A stretch of DNA of 5,256 nt from contig JAQUZV010000175.1 in the NCBI GenBank assembly GCA_028691155.1, positions 1 through 5,256 of the forward strand, written 5' to 3'. The DNA comes from Victivallales bacterium (GTDB taxonomy: Bacteria; Verrucomicrobiota; Lentisphaeria; Victivallales; SZUA-371). Below, piece after piece: positions 4,686 through 5,256 of the stretch (positions are counted from its first letter, which is position 1; the number at the start of each line of letters is the position of its first letter). Under the pieces are notes generated by a model. That model saw only the letters and a program-made list of their open reading frames with translations, was not told the origin of the DNA and made no database searches. The position numbers and the translations under genes were made by a program.

Positions 4686-5256
4686 TTTCTTTCCTGCGTT
4701 CTTTCATTTCCCGCCGCCGCAACCAACGGATGCTGGGGCGGAAGGGGTATATCGGGACCCGGAAGCGCCTGACTCAGGATAATACGCTGGCGACGGCGGT
4801 CGAGCGTTCAACTTTTCTGGCGGTGGTCATGCTGATCGCGGTCTGGTGTGTGTGCGTGGCCATTCTGACCTTGCGGCGGGACGATGTCAAAGAATTTTCT
4901 CCGGTCCCGAACCAGCGGGCGCCCAATACGATTTTTGCCGATATCCAGTTTCCGTTCGAAGATCTGGCCGCCACCAGGAAGATGCAGGAGGAGGCCCGCA
5001 GCAAGGTTCCGCTTTATTACAAAGTATCCAGCTACCGCATTACCCAGTGCCTCGAGCTGGCCGATCAGGTGTTGTCGCTGTTGAAGAAGCGTTATCAGGC
5101 GGCACATGGCGGCAGCAAGATCATCGAACCGGAGGAACGGGGGACGGCAGGGGAGTTGCTGGGGAAAATCTCTCCCGCCGGTTTGGCGGCGCTTTACCAT
5201 CTGGTGGAAAGTCCGGAACAGAAGGAAAAATATCTTCGCGCGTTGTCGGTGGGGCT
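4682..5256 (+). CDS. 7TM-HD family membrane protein (PgpH/YqfF-like), 5' part (3' end outside window)
   Basis: The frame opens at ATG 4682, overlapping the phoH stop as ATGA, and stays open for 191 codons to the window edge. The product starts with a strongly basic cytoplasmic stretch (residues 1-42, RRRNQR and RKR). One membrane segment follows (about 44-64, TFLAVVMLIAVWCVCVAI), and then the beginning of an extracytoplasmic domain. NQRAPNTIFADIQFPFED, then ATRKMQEEARSKVPLYYKV (78-114), matches the start of the 7TMR-HDED domain that opens YqfF/PgpH proteins. In that family the domain is followed by seven membrane helices and a cytoplasmic HD phosphohydrolase domain; in Listeria PgpH this degrades cyclic di-AMP. 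Those parts would lie beyond this window, so the enzymatic activity cannot be confirmed. The family is usually about 700-800 residues, so roughly a quarter is seen. The phoH-7TM-HD order is the conserved one and strongly supports the call. Confidence 0.88.
   Translation, partial: MISFLRSFISRRRNQRMLGRKGYIGTRKRLTQDNTLATAVERSTFLAVVMLIAVWCVCVAILTLRRDDVKEFSPVPNQRAPNTIFADIQFPFEDLAATRKMQEEARSKVPLYYKVSSYRITQCLELADQVLSLLKKRYQAAHGGSKIIEPEERGTAGELLGKISPAGLAALYHLVESPEQKEKYLRALSVG

Overview
The window is a dense, single-strand (+) stretch of bacterial chromosome. It carries the 3' part of a type II fatty-acid synthesis cluster (fabD fragment, fabG, acpP, fabF). Without a clear break this runs into a second set: a small LysM lipoprotein, a PhoH-family ATPase, and the 5' part of a 7TM-HD (PgpH/YqfF-like) membrane protein gene that leaves the window at its right edge. 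All genes are housekeeping in type. I see no mobile element, CRISPR array, tRNA, rRNA or toxin/defence gene.

Organism: the genes are moderately GC-rich with AT-rich spacers. A lipoprotein-type signal sequence followed by a Pro/Ala-rich linker and a LysM domain suggests a diderm (Gram-negative-type) envelope. phoH followed by a 7TM-HD gene is an order known from Firmicutes and many other phyla. The FabF C-terminal wording (GFGGHN rather than GFGGTN) and the overall feel suggest the PVC group, perhaps Lentisphaerota/Verrucomicrobiota. That is a guess from memory of family sequences, not a demonstrated placement.

Layout: 1-587 is the fabD 3' part; 588-705 is a GC-rich spacer that can fold; 706-1458 is fabG. 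The 134-nt AT-rich spacer 1459-1592 holds a weak terminator-like hairpin, a 6-bp inverted repeat and a 10-bp-phased A-rich tract. Then come acpP (1593-1829), a strong intrinsic terminator (1851-1891), and fabF (1915-3168), whose start codon lies in the loop of an 8-bp perfect inverted repeat. The LysM lipoprotein (3190-3696), phoH (3711-4685) and the 7TM-HD gene (from 4682, 4-nt ATGA overlap) follow closely.

How they work together: FabD loads malonate onto the AcpP phosphopantetheine arm, FabF condenses malonyl-ACP with the growing acyl-ACP, and FabG reduces the resulting 3-ketoacyl-ACP. acpP is bracketed by terminator-like hairpins and has its own AT-rich leader. This fits separate, high-level expression of the carrier protein, with fabF reached by read-through and perhaps tuned by its leader hairpin. 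The downstream phoH/7TM-HD pair belongs to a conserved RNA/ribosome-metabolism and nucleotide-signalling neighbourhood, in which ybeY often follows; here that would lie beyond the window. I found no convincing novel system. The most interesting signals are the regulatory structures around acpP and fabF and the lipoprotein wedged between fabF and phoH.
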